NCBI GenBank assembly: GCA_018716015.1
Contig: DVKM01000057.1
Location: 1 to 64,000 of the forward strand
DNA length: 64,000 nt
Direction: 5' to 3'
Source: Candidatus Enterenecus stercoripullorum
GTDB taxonomy: Bacteria; Bacillota; Clostridia; Oscillospirales; Oscillospiraceae
The position numbers and the translations under genes were made by a program. The notes under the pieces were generated by a model that did no database searches, was not told the DNA's origin, and worked only from the letters and a program-made list of their open reading frames with translations. Below, piece by piece: positions 46,545 through 60,976 of this stretch (the first letter of the stretch is position 1; each line of letters begins with the position of its first letter).

Positions 46545-47552
46545 GTGATGGAATTGGTAAAAATTTTGGAGCGGCTCACCGACGCTTATGGGCCCTCCGG
46601 TCAGGAGCAGGAGGTCTCTCAGGTCATTGAGGAACTGGCCGCCCCCTATTGCGACAAGATCAAGCGGGATACCATGGGCAACCTGATCTGCCGGAAGAAG
46701 GGGAAGGGGCCCAAGGTGATGTTCTCCGCCCACATGGACTCCATCGGCCTGGTGGCCACCCACATAGATGAGCACGGCTATGTCCGGGTGGGAGCCGTGG
46801 GCGGCATTTCCCCGGCAAAGGTGCTCCACACCCCTGTCCGCTTTGCAAGCGGCCAGGGCGGCGTGGTGAGCGCCCAGGCAGGGGTAGAGCTCTCCAAGCT
46901 GAAGATCTCCGACTTGTTTATCGACGTGGGCGCTTCCAGCCGGGAAGAGACGGAAAAGCTGGTCCAGATCGGCGACGCGGCCGTATTTGACACCAGACTG
47001 TTCCAAGTAAGCAACCGGGTGAGCGCGCCCTATCTGGACAACCGGGCCTCCTGCGCGGTGCAGCTCATGGTCATGTCCCAGCTGGGGCAGACAGACAACG
47101 ACCTGTACTTTGTCTTCTCCGTTCAGGAGGAAGTGGGTACTCGTGGGGCCAAGACCGCTGCCTGGGACATCGACCCGGACTATGGCATCGCGCTGGATGT
47201 GACCCCCGCCGACGACGAACCGGGCTCCAAGCACTTGGTAAGCAGCGTACTGGGGGGCGGCGCCGCGGTAAAGGTGATGGACGGTTCGGTGATCTGCCAC
47301 CCCTGGATGGTGGAAAAACTGATGACCTTAGCGGAAGAGCAGGGCATCCGTGCCCAGCGGGACGTGATCCGCGCTGGCGGCACCGACGGCGGGCCCATCC
47401 ATCTTACCCGGTCCGGTGTGCCCACCGGCGGCATCTCCATCCCCTGGCGCTATGGCCACAGCCCCATGGAGCTGGTTGATCTGCAGGATATGCAAAATTG
47501 CGCCGCCCTGGCCAAGGCCTTTGCGGAATGCAAGTTAGAGAAAGAGTGTTAA
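46545..47552 (+). CDS. M42 family metallopeptidase, paralog 3
   Basis: LTDAYGPSGQEQEVSQVI; FSAHMDSIGLVATHI; VQEEVGTRGAKTAAW. Confidence 0.94.
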   Translation: MMELVKILERLTDAYGPSGQEQEVSQVIEELAAPYCDKIKRDTMGNLICRKKGKGPKVMFSAHMDSIGLVATHIDEHGYVRVGAVGGISPAKVLHTPVRFASGQGGVVSAQAGVELSKLKISDLFIDVGASSREETEKLVQIGDAAVFDTRLFQVSNRVSAPYLDNRASCAVQLMVMSQLGQTDNDLYFVFSVQEEVGTRGAKTAAWDIDPDYGIALDVTPADDEPGSKHLVSSVLGGGAAVKVMDGSVICHPWMVEKLMTLAEEQGIRAQRDVIRAGGTDGGPIHLTRSGVPTGGISIPWRYGHSPMELVDLQDMQNCAALAKAFAECKLEKEC

Positions 47553-47557
47553 GATAA

Positions 47558-48808
47558 ATGCCTTTACAGATTTCAGGACGTGTGCGCGCTCTGGCAGCCC
47601 AGGCGGAGGGGGCGCTGAAGGAACAGTTTGCCCGGATTGATTCCATCGCACAGTACAACACCCAGCGGGTGCTGGCCGCATTTCAGGAGCACCGGGTGGC
47701 GGAGGGATACTTCGCCGGAACCACCGGCTACGGCTACGACGATCTGGGCCGGGACCAGTTGGATCAAATCTATGCCCAGCTTTTTGGGACGGAAGACGCG
47801 CTGGTGCGCATTGGGTTTGTCAACGGCACCCATGCCATTGCGGCGGCACTGTATGGGGCGCTGCTGCCGGGAGATGTGCTGTTATCCGCCGTGGGCGCGC
47901 CCTATGACACCCTGCTGGGGGTCATTGGCGTTACAAATAAAGGCAGGGGCTCCCTGAAGGATTACGGGATCGAATACCGGCAGGTGGAGCTGACAAAAGA
48001 GGATACCCCTGACCTGGAGGGGCTGGCCAAGGCCGCTGCCGATCCCAGGGTCAAGGCGGTGCTCATTCAGCGCTCCAAGGGTTACTCCACCCGGGCCTCC
48101 CTTTCCGTGGATGAGATCGGGGAGATGTGCGCCATTATCCGCCGGGTCAACCCGGACACGGCCATCCTGGTGGACAACTGTTACGGCGAGTTTGTGGAGG
48201 AACAGGAGCCCACCCATGTGGGGGCCGATCTGGTGGTGGGCTCTCTTATCAAGAACCCCGGCGGCGGGCTGGCCCCCACGGGCGCCTATCTGGCCGGACG
48301 GCATAACCTCATTGAAGGGGCGGCCATGCGCCTGACCTGTCCCGGGATCGGCCGAGAGTGCGGCTCTACCCTGGGCAATAACCGGCTGCTCTATCAGGGG
48401 CTGTTTTTGGCCCCACACACGGTAGCTCAGGCTCTGAAAACCGCTGTATTCGGGGCCAAGATCATGGAGCTGCTGGGCTATGAGACGCAGCCCAGATCTG
48501 ACATGGTACGCCATGACATCATTCAGATGATCCATCTGGGTGATCCGGAAAAGGTCAAGCGGTTCTGCAAGGGGATCCAGTCGGGGGCTCCGGTGGACTC
48601 CTATGTGACGCCAGAGCCCTGGGATATGCCTGGCTATGACTGCCAGGTGATCATGGCGGCGGGCGCCTTCATTCAGGGTGCGTCCATCGAGCTGTCTGCC
48701 GACGCACCCATGCGGGAGCCCTATACGGTCTACCTTCAGGGCGGACTGACCTATGAGTCCGGCAAGGCGGGCATCATGCTGGCTGTGGAGGAACTGCTGG
48801 GCGCATAG
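47558..48808 (+). CDS. Methionine gamma-lyase family protein (YnbB / aluminium-resistance-like PLP enzyme)
   Basis: GTTGYGYDDLGRDQLDQIYAQLFGTEDALVRIGFVNGTHAIAAALYGALLPGD; SLIKNPGGGLAPTGAYLAG. Confidence 0.9.
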   Translation: MPLQISGRVRALAAQAEGALKEQFARIDSIAQYNTQRVLAAFQEHRVAEGYFAGTTGYGYDDLGRDQLDQIYAQLFGTEDALVRIGFVNGTHAIAAALYGALLPGDVLLSAVGAPYDTLLGVIGVTNKGRGSLKDYGIEYRQVELTKEDTPDLEGLAKAAADPRVKAVLIQRSKGYSTRASLSVDEIGEMCAIIRRVNPDTAILVDNCYGEFVEEQEPTHVGADLVVGSLIKNPGGGLAPTGAYLAGRHNLIEGAAMRLTCPGIGRECGSTLGNNRLLYQGLFLAPHTVAQALKTAVFGAKIMELLGYETQPRSDMVRHDIIQMIHLGDPEKVKRFCKGIQSGAPVDSYVTPEPWDMPGYDCQVIMAAGAFIQGASIELSADAPMREPYTVYLQGGLTYESGKAGIMLAVEELLGA

Positions 48809-48851
48809 GCCGAGCTGTCCGGCGCATACAGTTTCCCATGGAGGCGATGGT

Positions 48852-51615
<2,764 letters not shown>

Positions 51616-51630
51616 AACAGAGAAAAGGGA

Positions 51631-52815
51631 ATGAATAACAAGATGAAGATTCAAAGCGCGACGCGGATGGAAAACTTCCGACCCGGTATCTTCAATGTGC
51701 TGGACGAGCGGAAAAAGGAGCGTCAGGACCAGGGGAAACGGGTATATAACCTGTCGATCGGAACGCCAGACTTTCTTCCTGAGCCCCATGTGGTGGAGGC
51801 ACTGTCCAAAGCGGCGGCGGATCCCCGTAATTACCGGTACTCCCTCAGCGAGACCCCGGAGCTGGTGAAGGCTGTCCAGGATTGGTATCAGCGCCGATAT
51901 GGGGTAACGCTGGAGCAGGATGAGCTGATGGCTATCTACGGATCCCAAGAGGGGCTGACCCATATCGGCTGGGCGCTGTGCGACCCCGGCGATGTCGTGT
52001 TGGTTCCCAATCCCGGATATCCCATTTTCGAGGTCGGCCCTTTCTTGTGCGGGGCGCGCTGTGTCGGGTATGAGCTGCGGGCGGAAAATGGATTTTTGCC
52101 TGACCTGGCCCATTTTGACCCGGAACTGGCCAGAAAGGCCAAATTTATAGTGGTGTCCTATCCGGCAAATCCACTGTGCGTCACCGCGCCGGATACCTTC
52201 TATGAAGAACTGATCGCTTTCGCGAGGCGGTATGAGATCATCATCATCCACGACAATGCCTATTCAGAGATCATCTATGACGGCAGGGAGGGGAAATCCT
52301 TCCTTTCTTACTCTGGGGCCAAGGAGGTGGGCGTGGAGTTTAACTCCCTGTCCAAAACCTATAATCTCACCGGCGCCAGGATTTCCTTCGTGCTGGGCAA
52401 TCGGGAGATTATAGGATGCTTCCGCCGGATTCGCTCCCAGATCGACTACGGCATTTTCCTGCCGGTACAGAGCGCCGCTGTGGCGGCACTGAACGGCTCC
52501 CAGGACAGCGTTGCCCGCAACCGGATGGAGTATCAGGCCCGCCGGGACGCCCTGTGCGGTGGGCTACGCGCCATCGGCTGGAACATACCGGACAGTGAGG
52601 GGAGCATGTTCGCCTGGGGGCCGCTGCCTGAGGGCTATCACAGCTCTGTGGAATTCTGCTATGAGCTTCTGGATCGAACGGGGCTGCTTTGTACCCCTGG
52701 TTCCGCCTTTGGCTCCCTGGGAGAGGGCTATGTGCGCTTTGCTTTGGTGCAGCCGGTCCCGGTCATGGAGGAAATCGTCTCCACCGTGGCTGCCAGCGGC
52801 ATAATCCATAGGTAA
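51631..52815 (+). CDS. Class I/II PLP-dependent aminotransferase (LL-DAP-aminotransferase-like)
   Basis: YNLSIGTPDFLPEPHVVEAL; VSYPANPLCVTAP; SLSKTYNLTGARISF. Confidence 0.92.
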   Translation: MNNKMKIQSATRMENFRPGIFNVLDERKKERQDQGKRVYNLSIGTPDFLPEPHVVEALSKAAADPRNYRYSLSETPELVKAVQDWYQRRYGVTLEQDELMAIYGSQEGLTHIGWALCDPGDVVLVPNPGYPIFEVGPFLCGARCVGYELRAENGFLPDLAHFDPELARKAKFIVVSYPANPLCVTAPDTFYEELIAFARRYEIIIIHDNAYSEIIYDGREGKSFLSYSGAKEVGVEFNSLSKTYNLTGARISFVLGNREIIGCFRRIRSQIDYGIFLPVQSAAVAALNGSQDSVARNRMEYQARRDALCGGLRAIGWNIPDSEGSMFAWGPLPEGYHSSVEFCYELLDRTGLLCTPGSAFGSLGEGYVRFALVQPVPVMEEIVSTVAASGIIHR

Positions 52816-52830
52816 AAGGGGGCGGGGCGA

Positions 52831-53697
52831 ATGAATTCAAAACGTTCCCTGGCCGCGCTTCTATGGTCGGTATCTCTCCTCCTGGCCCTGCTGTGTGGCT
52901 GCCAGGGCCTTCTACCCGCTCAGGATAGCCATCAACTGGAGGACATCCCCGGATACTCCGGTGAGCCCTATGTCATTTTGGCCGACAATCAGCCTGATTT
53001 TGACCTGGAGGATTTCACCACCGACGCCTTTGAATCCTATAGCCAGCTGGACTATTTAGGGCGGTGCGGTGTGGCCTACGCCAATGTGGGGCTGGAGACC
53101 ATGCCTACCCAGGACCGGGAATCCATCAGCGAGGTGGAGCCCACCGGATGGATTAATGCGCAGTATGAGTTTGTGGATGGAGGATATCTTTACAACCGGT
53201 GCCATCTCATTGGGTTTCAGCTCACCGGGGAGAACGCCAACGAGCGCAATCTCATCACTGGTACACGGTACATGAATGTGGAGGGGATGCTTCCCTTTGA
53301 AAACATGGTGGCCGATTACGTCAGCGAGACGGGAAACCATGTGCTCTACCGGGTGACGCCCCTATTCGAGGGGGCCAACCTTCTGGCCAGCGGGGTGCAG
53401 ATGGAGGCCATCTCCGTGGAGGATGAAGGGGAGGGCGTCTGCTTCAACGTCTACGTTTATAATGTTCAGCCTGGGGTAGAGATCAACTATGCCACAGGGG
53501 CAAATCAGCTGGATGAGTCTGCTTTTGAGAGTGGGGAAACACAACACTACGTTCTGAATACCAGCAGCAAGCGCTTCCATTTGCCAGACTGTTCCAGCGT
53601 TGCGGACATGAATGAGTCAAACCGCCAGGACTATGAGGGCGCCAGGGAACTGCTGATCGCCCAGGGGTATCAGCCCTGCGGGAATTGCAATCCTTGA
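52831..53697 (+). CDS. Secreted DNA/RNA non-specific endonuclease lipoprotein (DNA-entry-nuclease-like)
   Basis: Lipobox LLCGCQ; YNRCHLIGFQLTGENANERNLITGTRYMNVEGMLPFENMVADYV; C-terminal FHLPDCSSV...CGNCNP. Confidence 0.88.
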   Translation: MNSKRSLAALLWSVSLLLALLCGCQGLLPAQDSHQLEDIPGYSGEPYVILADNQPDFDLEDFTTDAFESYSQLDYLGRCGVAYANVGLETMPTQDRESISEVEPTGWINAQYEFVDGGYLYNRCHLIGFQLTGENANERNLITGTRYMNVEGMLPFENMVADYVSETGNHVLYRVTPLFEGANLLASGVQMEAISVEDEGEGVCFNVYVYNVQPGVEINYATGANQLDESAFESGETQHYVLNTSSKRFHLPDCSSVADMNESNRQDYEGARELLIAQGYQPCGNCNP

Positions 53698-53712
53698 GTT
53701 AAACTTTACAGG

Positions 53713-53760
53713 AAAAACATCCTTGGCGGCCCCAGAAGAAGGGCCGCCAAGGATGTTTTT
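53713..53760. terminator. Bidirectional terminator between nuclease and lacZ
   Basis: Perfect 20-bp inverted repeat AAAAACATCCTTGGCGGCCC/GGGCCGCCAAGGATGTTTTT. Confidence 0.92.
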
Positions 53761-53777
53761 TCGGAAGCGGGAAAATT

Positions 53778-56735
<2,958 letters not shown>

Positions 56736-56919
56736 TTATCCTTGCAATATTGTGAGGAAAATGGGCCATGGCTGAATTCTCCTCATTATATCCTGTGAAA
56801 AGGATCCCGTCAACGCAAACGTATGTGTCCTCCCGCTGCCAAACTCCATGGCTGTCACGTGGCGCCCGCTCCGCATAGACTGGGATGACAGTTTCTGTCA
56901 AACCTTTCGTGAGGAGGCA

Positions 56920-57387
56920 ATGTGTTTGTATTCCGACACCGCACCCAATTCCCGTCCCTGCGAAGATGGACAGGGTAGTCTATCACCCTGCGCCCCGCTG
57001 GCGGTTCCTTTTGTACCCTTTCAGCAGAAGGGGAGTAAAAAATATGATCAGACGGAAGCTTTGGCCAACGGGACCCTGTTCCCCGGGCTCAATCTCCCGT
57101 TCCATGTAAAAGCCCAGGCCGGCTCCCTTCCTGAGGGGGCTGCCGCAGAGCTGCAGGCCCTGAACTTTGTGGTCACCGAACTGGGCCTCTATTTGGATAC
57201 CCATCAGGACGACGCGGAAGCGATCCAGCTGTTTGAGCAGTATACCCGGCTTGCCCAGGAGGGCAAACGCCGCTACGAGGCCATGTACGGACCGCTGACC
57301 CAGCAAAGCGCCATTCAAAACGGCGTCTATACCTGGCTGAATGATCCTTGGCCATGGGAGTATCGCAAAGAGGGAGGGGGAAAATAA
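56920..57387 (+). CDS. cotJA-cotJB: Fused spore coat proteins CotJA-CotJB
   Basis: N-terminal CAPLAVPFVPFQQKGSKKYDQTEALANGTLFPGLNLPFH (CotJA), C-terminal ALNFVVTELGLYLDTHQDDAEAIQLFEQYTRLAQEGKRRYEAMYGPLTQQSA...YTWLNDPWPWEY (CotJB); start could be ATG 56920 or TTG 56926. Confidence 0.82.
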   Translation: MCLYSDTAPNSRPCEDGQGSLSPCAPLAVPFVPFQQKGSKKYDQTEALANGTLFPGLNLPFHVKAQAGSLPEGAAAELQALNFVVTELGLYLDTHQDDAEAIQLFEQYTRLAQEGKRRYEAMYGPLTQQSAIQNGVYTWLNDPWPWEYRKEGGGK

Positions 57388-57984
57388 ATGTTTGTCTATG
57401 AGAAGAAATTGCAGTATCCGGTCAGAATCAAAAACTGCAACCCCAAACTGGCGGCGGTCATCATCTCCCAATATGGGGGACCTGACGGAGAGCTGGGCGC
57501 CTCCCTGCGCTATCTCAGCCAGCGGTACGCTATGCCCTATCCGGAGCTGAAGGGGCTTCTGACCGATATCGGCACCGAGGAGCTGGGACATCTGGAGATG
57601 ATCGGCGCCATCGTACACCAGCTAACCAGAAAGCTCAGCGACGATCAGATTAAAACCGCCGGTTTTGACGCCTATTTTGTGGATCATACCACCGGCGTCT
57701 ATCCCACCGCCGCGTCTGGCTGGCCCTATAACGCGGCCTCTATGGCAGTCAAGGGCGATGTAATCTGCGACCTGACGGAAAACCTGGCCGCAGAGCAGAA
57801 GGCCCGGGTTACCTATGACAACATCCTGCGCCTGTCCGACGACCCCGACGTCAACGACGTCATTCGCTTCCTGCGGGAGCGGGAGATCGTCCATTTCCAG
57901 CGCTTCGGCGAAGCCATCGAGCTTGCCAAAGAGCGGATGAACCAGAAGAATGTCTACTATATGAATCCGGCGTTTGATCGTTGA
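57388..57984 (+). CDS. cotJC: CotJC, manganese-catalase-family spore coat protein
   Basis: MFVYEKKLQYPVRIKNCNPKLAAVIISQYGGPDGELGASLRYLSQRYAMPYPELKGLLTDIGTEELGHLEMI. Confidence 0.95.
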   Translation: MFVYEKKLQYPVRIKNCNPKLAAVIISQYGGPDGELGASLRYLSQRYAMPYPELKGLLTDIGTEELGHLEMIGAIVHQLTRKLSDDQIKTAGFDAYFVDHTTGVYPTAASGWPYNAASMAVKGDVICDLTENLAAEQKARVTYDNILRLSDDPDVNDVIRFLREREIVHFQRFGEAIELAKERMNQKNVYYMNPAFDR

Positions 57985-57997
57985 GCACCGGATTCTG

Positions 57998-58023
57998 GGG
58001 GGCCGCCCTTGTGGGCGGCCCCC
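57998..58023 (+). terminator. Hairpin after cotJ operon
   Basis: GGGGGCCGCCC-ttgt-GGGCGGCCCCC; no T tract. Confidence 0.45.
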
Positions 58024-58218
58024 GCTGTATTTACGCAGGTGTGCCATGGGGGAGAGAAGGACTGCGGTATGATTTGGAAAAACTGCCGCTTTATAAAGTT
58101 TGGATTTTGTAGTATAATGATCCTGCTCAAGTGGACTGCCCGGTAATTTTTTCGGTGTGAGCTGCGGGGGATCCTGCCGCATCCTGATTCTGGAGCGAAG
58201 GGGGGGCGCTGCCTTTCC

Positions 58219-58977
58219 ATGAAGATAATCATTTCACCAGCCAAGAAAATGAAGGCAGACGGGGACACTCTTCCCTGGCGGGACTTACCCAGGTTTCTTC
58301 CTCAGGCAAAAGTCCTCTACGACAAGCTGCGGTCTATGCCCTTTGACGCGTTGCAAAAGCTCTGGAGGTGCAATGACCGGATTGCCGCGCTGAATGTGGA
58401 ACGGTTGAAAATGAGCGGCCTTCAGCACCCCTTGGCCCCTGCGATCCTGGCCTATGAGGGCATTCAATACCAATATATGGCACCCAATGTGTTTACCCAG
58501 GAGCAGTTTGATTACGTTCAGGAGCATTTGTACATTCTGTCCGGGCTTTATGGGGTGCTTCGGCCCTTTGACGGTGTAATTCCCTATCGTCTGGAGATGC
58601 AGGCTAAGTTGGAGGTTTCAAATTGCAAAGACCTCTACGAATATTGGGGTGGGGTGCTTTCTGAGGAGGTCTGCCGCAATACGGATTGTGTGGTCAACCT
58701 GGCGTCCAAGGAGTACAGCGTCTGCATTTCCCGGTACCAAAAGCCTGGAGTACGCCTGATCACCTGCGTTTTTGGGGAGGAAGAGCATGGACGAGTTGTG
58801 GAAAAAGGCACTTTGTGTAAGATGGCGCGGGGGGAAATGGTGCGATTTATGGCGGAGCACCGCATTGTAAGGCCGGAGGATCTGAAAGAATTTTCGGGGC
58901 TGAACTATGCATTTTCCCGCAAACATTCCGACGCGGCAACATATACGTTTCTTCTAAAGCGCGCAAAGCAAATTTGA
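58219..58977 (+). CDS. yaaA: Peroxide stress protein YaaA (UPF0246)
   Basis: MKIIISPAKKMK; GLYGVLRPFDGVIPYRLEMQAKL; FSRKHSDAATYTFL. Confidence 0.94.
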   Translation: MKIIISPAKKMKADGDTLPWRDLPRFLPQAKVLYDKLRSMPFDALQKLWRCNDRIAALNVERLKMSGLQHPLAPAILAYEGIQYQYMAPNVFTQEQFDYVQEHLYILSGLYGVLRPFDGVIPYRLEMQAKLEVSNCKDLYEYWGGVLSEEVCRNTDCVVNLASKEYSVCISRYQKPGVRLITCVFGEEEHGRVVEKGTLCKMARGEMVRFMAEHRIVRPEDLKEFSGLNYAFSRKHSDAATYTFLLKRAKQI

Positions 58978-59038
58978 TCCCCCAAAAGTCTTACAAGGCG
59001 CCTTCGCCAACGGCAGAGCAGATGCGATAAAGTAAAAC

Positions 59039-59067
59039 TTGAAATATTGTCCAAAATATGCTATGAT
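59039..59067 (+). promoter_or_regulatory. Promoter of scfA
   Basis: TTGAAA-17-TATGAT. Confidence 0.7.
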
Positions 59068-59098
59068 AAAACAAAGTAAAAGAATGGAGGGAGAGCCC

Positions 59099-59242
59099 AT
59101 GACCCACGTTAAGACGTTGAACGGCGCCACTTTGAAAAACAGCGCGGCCCACGGCGGCTGCGGCGAGTGTCAGACTTCTTGCCAATCTGCCTGCAAAACC
59201 TCCTGTACGGTTGCCAATCAGAAGTGCGAGAATCAGAACTAA
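59099..59242 (+). CDS. scfA: Six-cysteine ranthipeptide precursor SCIFF
   Basis: 47 aa MTHVKTLNGATLKNSAAHGGCGECQTSCQSACKTSCTVANQKCENQN, six Cys; directly followed by radical SAM maturase. Confidence 0.95.
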   Translation: MTHVKTLNGATLKNSAAHGGCGECQTSCQSACKTSCTVANQKCENQN

Positions 59243-59261
59243 CAGCAAGGGAGCTCCGGAA

Positions 59262-59288
59262 AGGGTGGGCGCACGTCCCACCCTTTTT
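59262..59288 (+). terminator. Terminator between scfA and scfB
   Basis: AGGGTGGG-cgcacgt-CCCACCCT followed by TTTT. Confidence 0.8.
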
Positions 59289-59323
59289 CTGTGTAAAAAG
59301 CGATAGAAGGAGAATTGATCCCC

Positions 59324-60697
59324 ATGGTTCATACATTTCAGTGTCTCGGTGTTTATATCGCCGTAGATGTGTACAGCGGAGCTGTACACATTCTGGACAA
59401 GACCGCTTACGACCTGCTAAATCTGCTGGACGAGACGCTTCTGACCAGAGACTGCCCTGACTGGGTATTCGAAAAGCTGGGCGACCACAGCAGGGAAGAG
59501 ATCGAAGCTGCCTGGGCAGACCTGCAGGAGCTACAGCGCGGTGGGCTGCTGTTTACGGATGACAGCTATCTTGACCCCGATGCTGCGGTGCTCATGCAGC
59601 AGGACGCCCCGGTCAAGGCCCTGTGCCTTCACGTCTCCCATGACTGCAACCTGAGGTGCCAGTACTGCTTTGCCTCCACCGGTGATTTCGGCACCGGAAA
59701 GCGCATGACAATGGATATCGACACCGCGAAAAAGGCCATTGATTTCGTCGTCCAACGCTCCGGAAAACGCAGAAATATCGAGATCGACTTTTTCGGCGGA
59801 GAGCCGCTGATGGCCATGGACACCGTAAAGGCTGCCGTGGACTATGCCCACTCCCTGGAGAAAGCCCATGATAAGAGTTTTCGCTTTACCATTACCACCA
59901 ACGGTGTGCTGCTGGATGACGAAAACATCGCATATATCAATCGGGAAATGTACAACACTGTATTGTCCCTGGACGGGAGGCCGGAAGTCAACGACGCCAT
60001 GAGAGAGACGGTTGCCGGCACCGGAAGTTATGATGTGATCCTTCCCAAATTTCAAAAGCTGGTGGCCGGCAGGGGAGATAAGGACTATTACCTGCGTGGC
60101 ACCTTTACCCGCCGCAACCGGGACTTTGCCGCTGATGTGATCCACATCGCGGATCAGGGCTTCCGCCATGTCTCCGTGGAGCCCGTGGTTGGCAGCCCAG
60201 ACTGTGACTACACCTTCCGGGAGGAAGACCTTCCGGTGATTTTGAAGGAATATGAGACGCTGGCGGAGGAGCTTCTGAAGCGGGACGACGTGAATTTCTT
60301 CCATTTTAACGTGGATCTGTCCCAGGGGCCGTGCGTCATCAAACGGCTGCGAGGTTGCGGCGCGGGGTGTGAGTATGTGGCCATTACCCCTGACGGAGAT
60401 ATCTACCCCTGCCATCAGTTCGTGGGAAATGAGGATTATCGGATGGGAAACGTCTGGGATGGCACTTTTGACATGGAGCTGTCCCGCGAGTTTGCTGGGC
60501 AGAATATTTACAGCCGGCCGGCCTGCCAGGATTGCTGGGCCAAATTCTATTGCAGCGGCGGCTGCTCCGCCTCCAACCTGCTGGTCAATGGGGATATCAA
60601 GGAACCAAATGAGTTCGGTTGTCAGCTGCAGCGCAAACGACTGGAATGTGCCATCGCCATGAAAGCGCGGCGAGAAATTAGCAAAAAAGAAGAATAA
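59324..60697 (+). CDS. scfB: SCIFF radical SAM maturase
   Basis: SHDCNLRCQYCFAS CxxxCxxC; SPASM region CGAGCEYVAITPDGDIYPCHQFVGNEDYRMGNVWDG...CQDCWAKFYCSGGCSASN. Confidence 0.95.
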   Translation: MVHTFQCLGVYIAVDVYSGAVHILDKTAYDLLNLLDETLLTRDCPDWVFEKLGDHSREEIEAAWADLQELQRGGLLFTDDSYLDPDAAVLMQQDAPVKALCLHVSHDCNLRCQYCFASTGDFGTGKRMTMDIDTAKKAIDFVVQRSGKRRNIEIDFFGGEPLMAMDTVKAAVDYAHSLEKAHDKSFRFTITTNGVLLDDENIAYINREMYNTVLSLDGRPEVNDAMRETVAGTGSYDVILPKFQKLVAGRGDKDYYLRGTFTRRNRDFAADVIHIADQGFRHVSVEPVVGSPDCDYTFREEDLPVILKEYETLAEELLKRDDVNFFHFNVDLSQGPCVIKRLRGCGAGCEYVAITPDGDIYPCHQFVGNEDYRMGNVWDGTFDMELSREFAGQNIYSRPACQDCWAKFYCSGGCSASNLLVNGDIKEPNEFGCQLQRKRLECAIAMKARREISKKEE

Positions 60698-60724
60698 AGC
60701 ACAAATTTATCTATTTTTATGGAA

Positions 60725-60764
60725 ACAAGAGGCGCCTCACAAGATTTAGTGGGGCGCCTCTTGT
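60725..60764 (+). terminator. Hairpin after scfB
   Basis: ACAAGAGGCGCCTCAC/GTGGGGCGCCTCTTGT, one G-U wobble. Confidence 0.65.
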
Positions 60765-60976
60765 GATTTCTCAACATCAAGTGCCTCATAGGGGATTTGT
60801 TGACAGATTTACATAAAACATTTTACATAATATCAGATAATAAAAAATTTTAAAGGCAAAATTCCGCAAAAACACTTGCGTTTCCCGAGAAAGTGGGCTA
60901 TATTAATTGTTACCGTTAACCGTGAAAAGGAATAGAGCCATCTTGTCTGGCATACCTTGTTCACGGGGTGATCACC

